Of a DNA stretch of 64,000 nucleotides, positions 63,905 to 64,000 are shown piece after piece. Under the pieces are notes generated by a model. The model worked only from the letters and a program-made list of their open reading frames with translations, made no database searches and was not told the origin of the DNA. The stretch is from Pomphorhynchus laevis (lineage: Eukaryota; Acanthocephala; Palaeacanthocephala; Echinorhynchida; Pomphorhynchidae), in contig WNNJ02003437.1 in the NCBI GenBank assembly GCA_012934845.2, positions 1-64,000 of the forward strand, read 5' to 3'. The position numbers and the translations under genes are program-made. Position 1 is the first letter of the stretch. The number at the start of each line of letters is the position of its first letter.

Positions 63905-64000
63905 GTATTTGTTTAATACCAATCACTTGCCTTTGATATATTTTTTTAAATCGTAGTAATTATTCTTGTGTTAAAGTATAACTGACGTCTGCTTATAAAA

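Overview
This 64-kb window is AT-rich animal nuclear DNA, most likely from an arthropod and probably an insect. The evidence is spliced host exons with short introns (49 and 97 bp), no operons, and a dense mix of LINE, Penelope-like, hAT and Ty3/gypsy elements. I cannot name the species. Only two host genes are certain. One is the last exon of a Ctr1/SLC31 copper transporter (11603-11798, + strand). The other is five coding exons of a divergent ribosomal P0 (RpLP0-like) gene (52777-63904, + strand), which runs off the right edge. One further possible host exon (30164-30292, - strand) is unidentified. Everything else is mobile or repetitive DNA.

Layout. 1-2.8 kb: a non-LTR element with a restriction-like endonuclease (RLE), minus strand. 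2.8-7.1 kb: AT-rich decayed DNA with a direct repeat and a LINE relic. 7.1-10.1 kb: a second, different RLE retroelement, plus strand. 10.3-13 kb: Penelope-like (PLE-like) fragments around the Ctr1 exon. 13.3-17.1 kb: a nearly complete two-ORF LINE, minus strand. 17.2-22.1 kb: a related LINE on the plus strand with stacked 5' leaders and an inserted inverted-repeat element. 22.3-25.3 kb: a Penelope-like element whose 5' region holds two tandem hammerhead-ribozyme-like repeats. 26-27.9 kb: a hAT transposon with 8-bp target duplications, sitting inside a structured UTR repeat. 28.1-29.6 kb: another PLE-like fragment. 29.6-32.4 kb: CR1-like LINE pieces. 32.4-40.3 kb: a second CR1/Jockey-like LINE split by a Mag-like Ty3/gypsy element with 75-bp LTRs. 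40.3-44.9 kb: LINE and RLE fragments, including one flanked by 111-bp direct repeats. 46.2-46.9 kb and 49.6-52.3 kb: more copies of the first CR1-like LINE. 47.1-49.2 kb: a 12-unit, 175-bp satellite whose monomers fold back.

The RpLP0-like gene starts at 52777. Its second intron is about 8.9 kb and holds a UTR repeat, a gypsy fossil, a 13-unit satellite of about 213 bp with a dimeric higher-order pattern, an RTE-like LINE and a second copy of the 13-17 kb LINE family.

The most interesting signals are RNA structures carried by retroelements. Two hammerhead-like motifs at 22.4 and 22.7 kb keep the catalytic core, a 5-bp helix II and a GUC cleavage site. A dispersed 3' UTR module of about 200 bp (6.3, 10.3, 25.9, 28.2 and 54.7 kb) has two interleaved stems that make an H-type pseudoknot, with a compensatory base-pair change in one copy.
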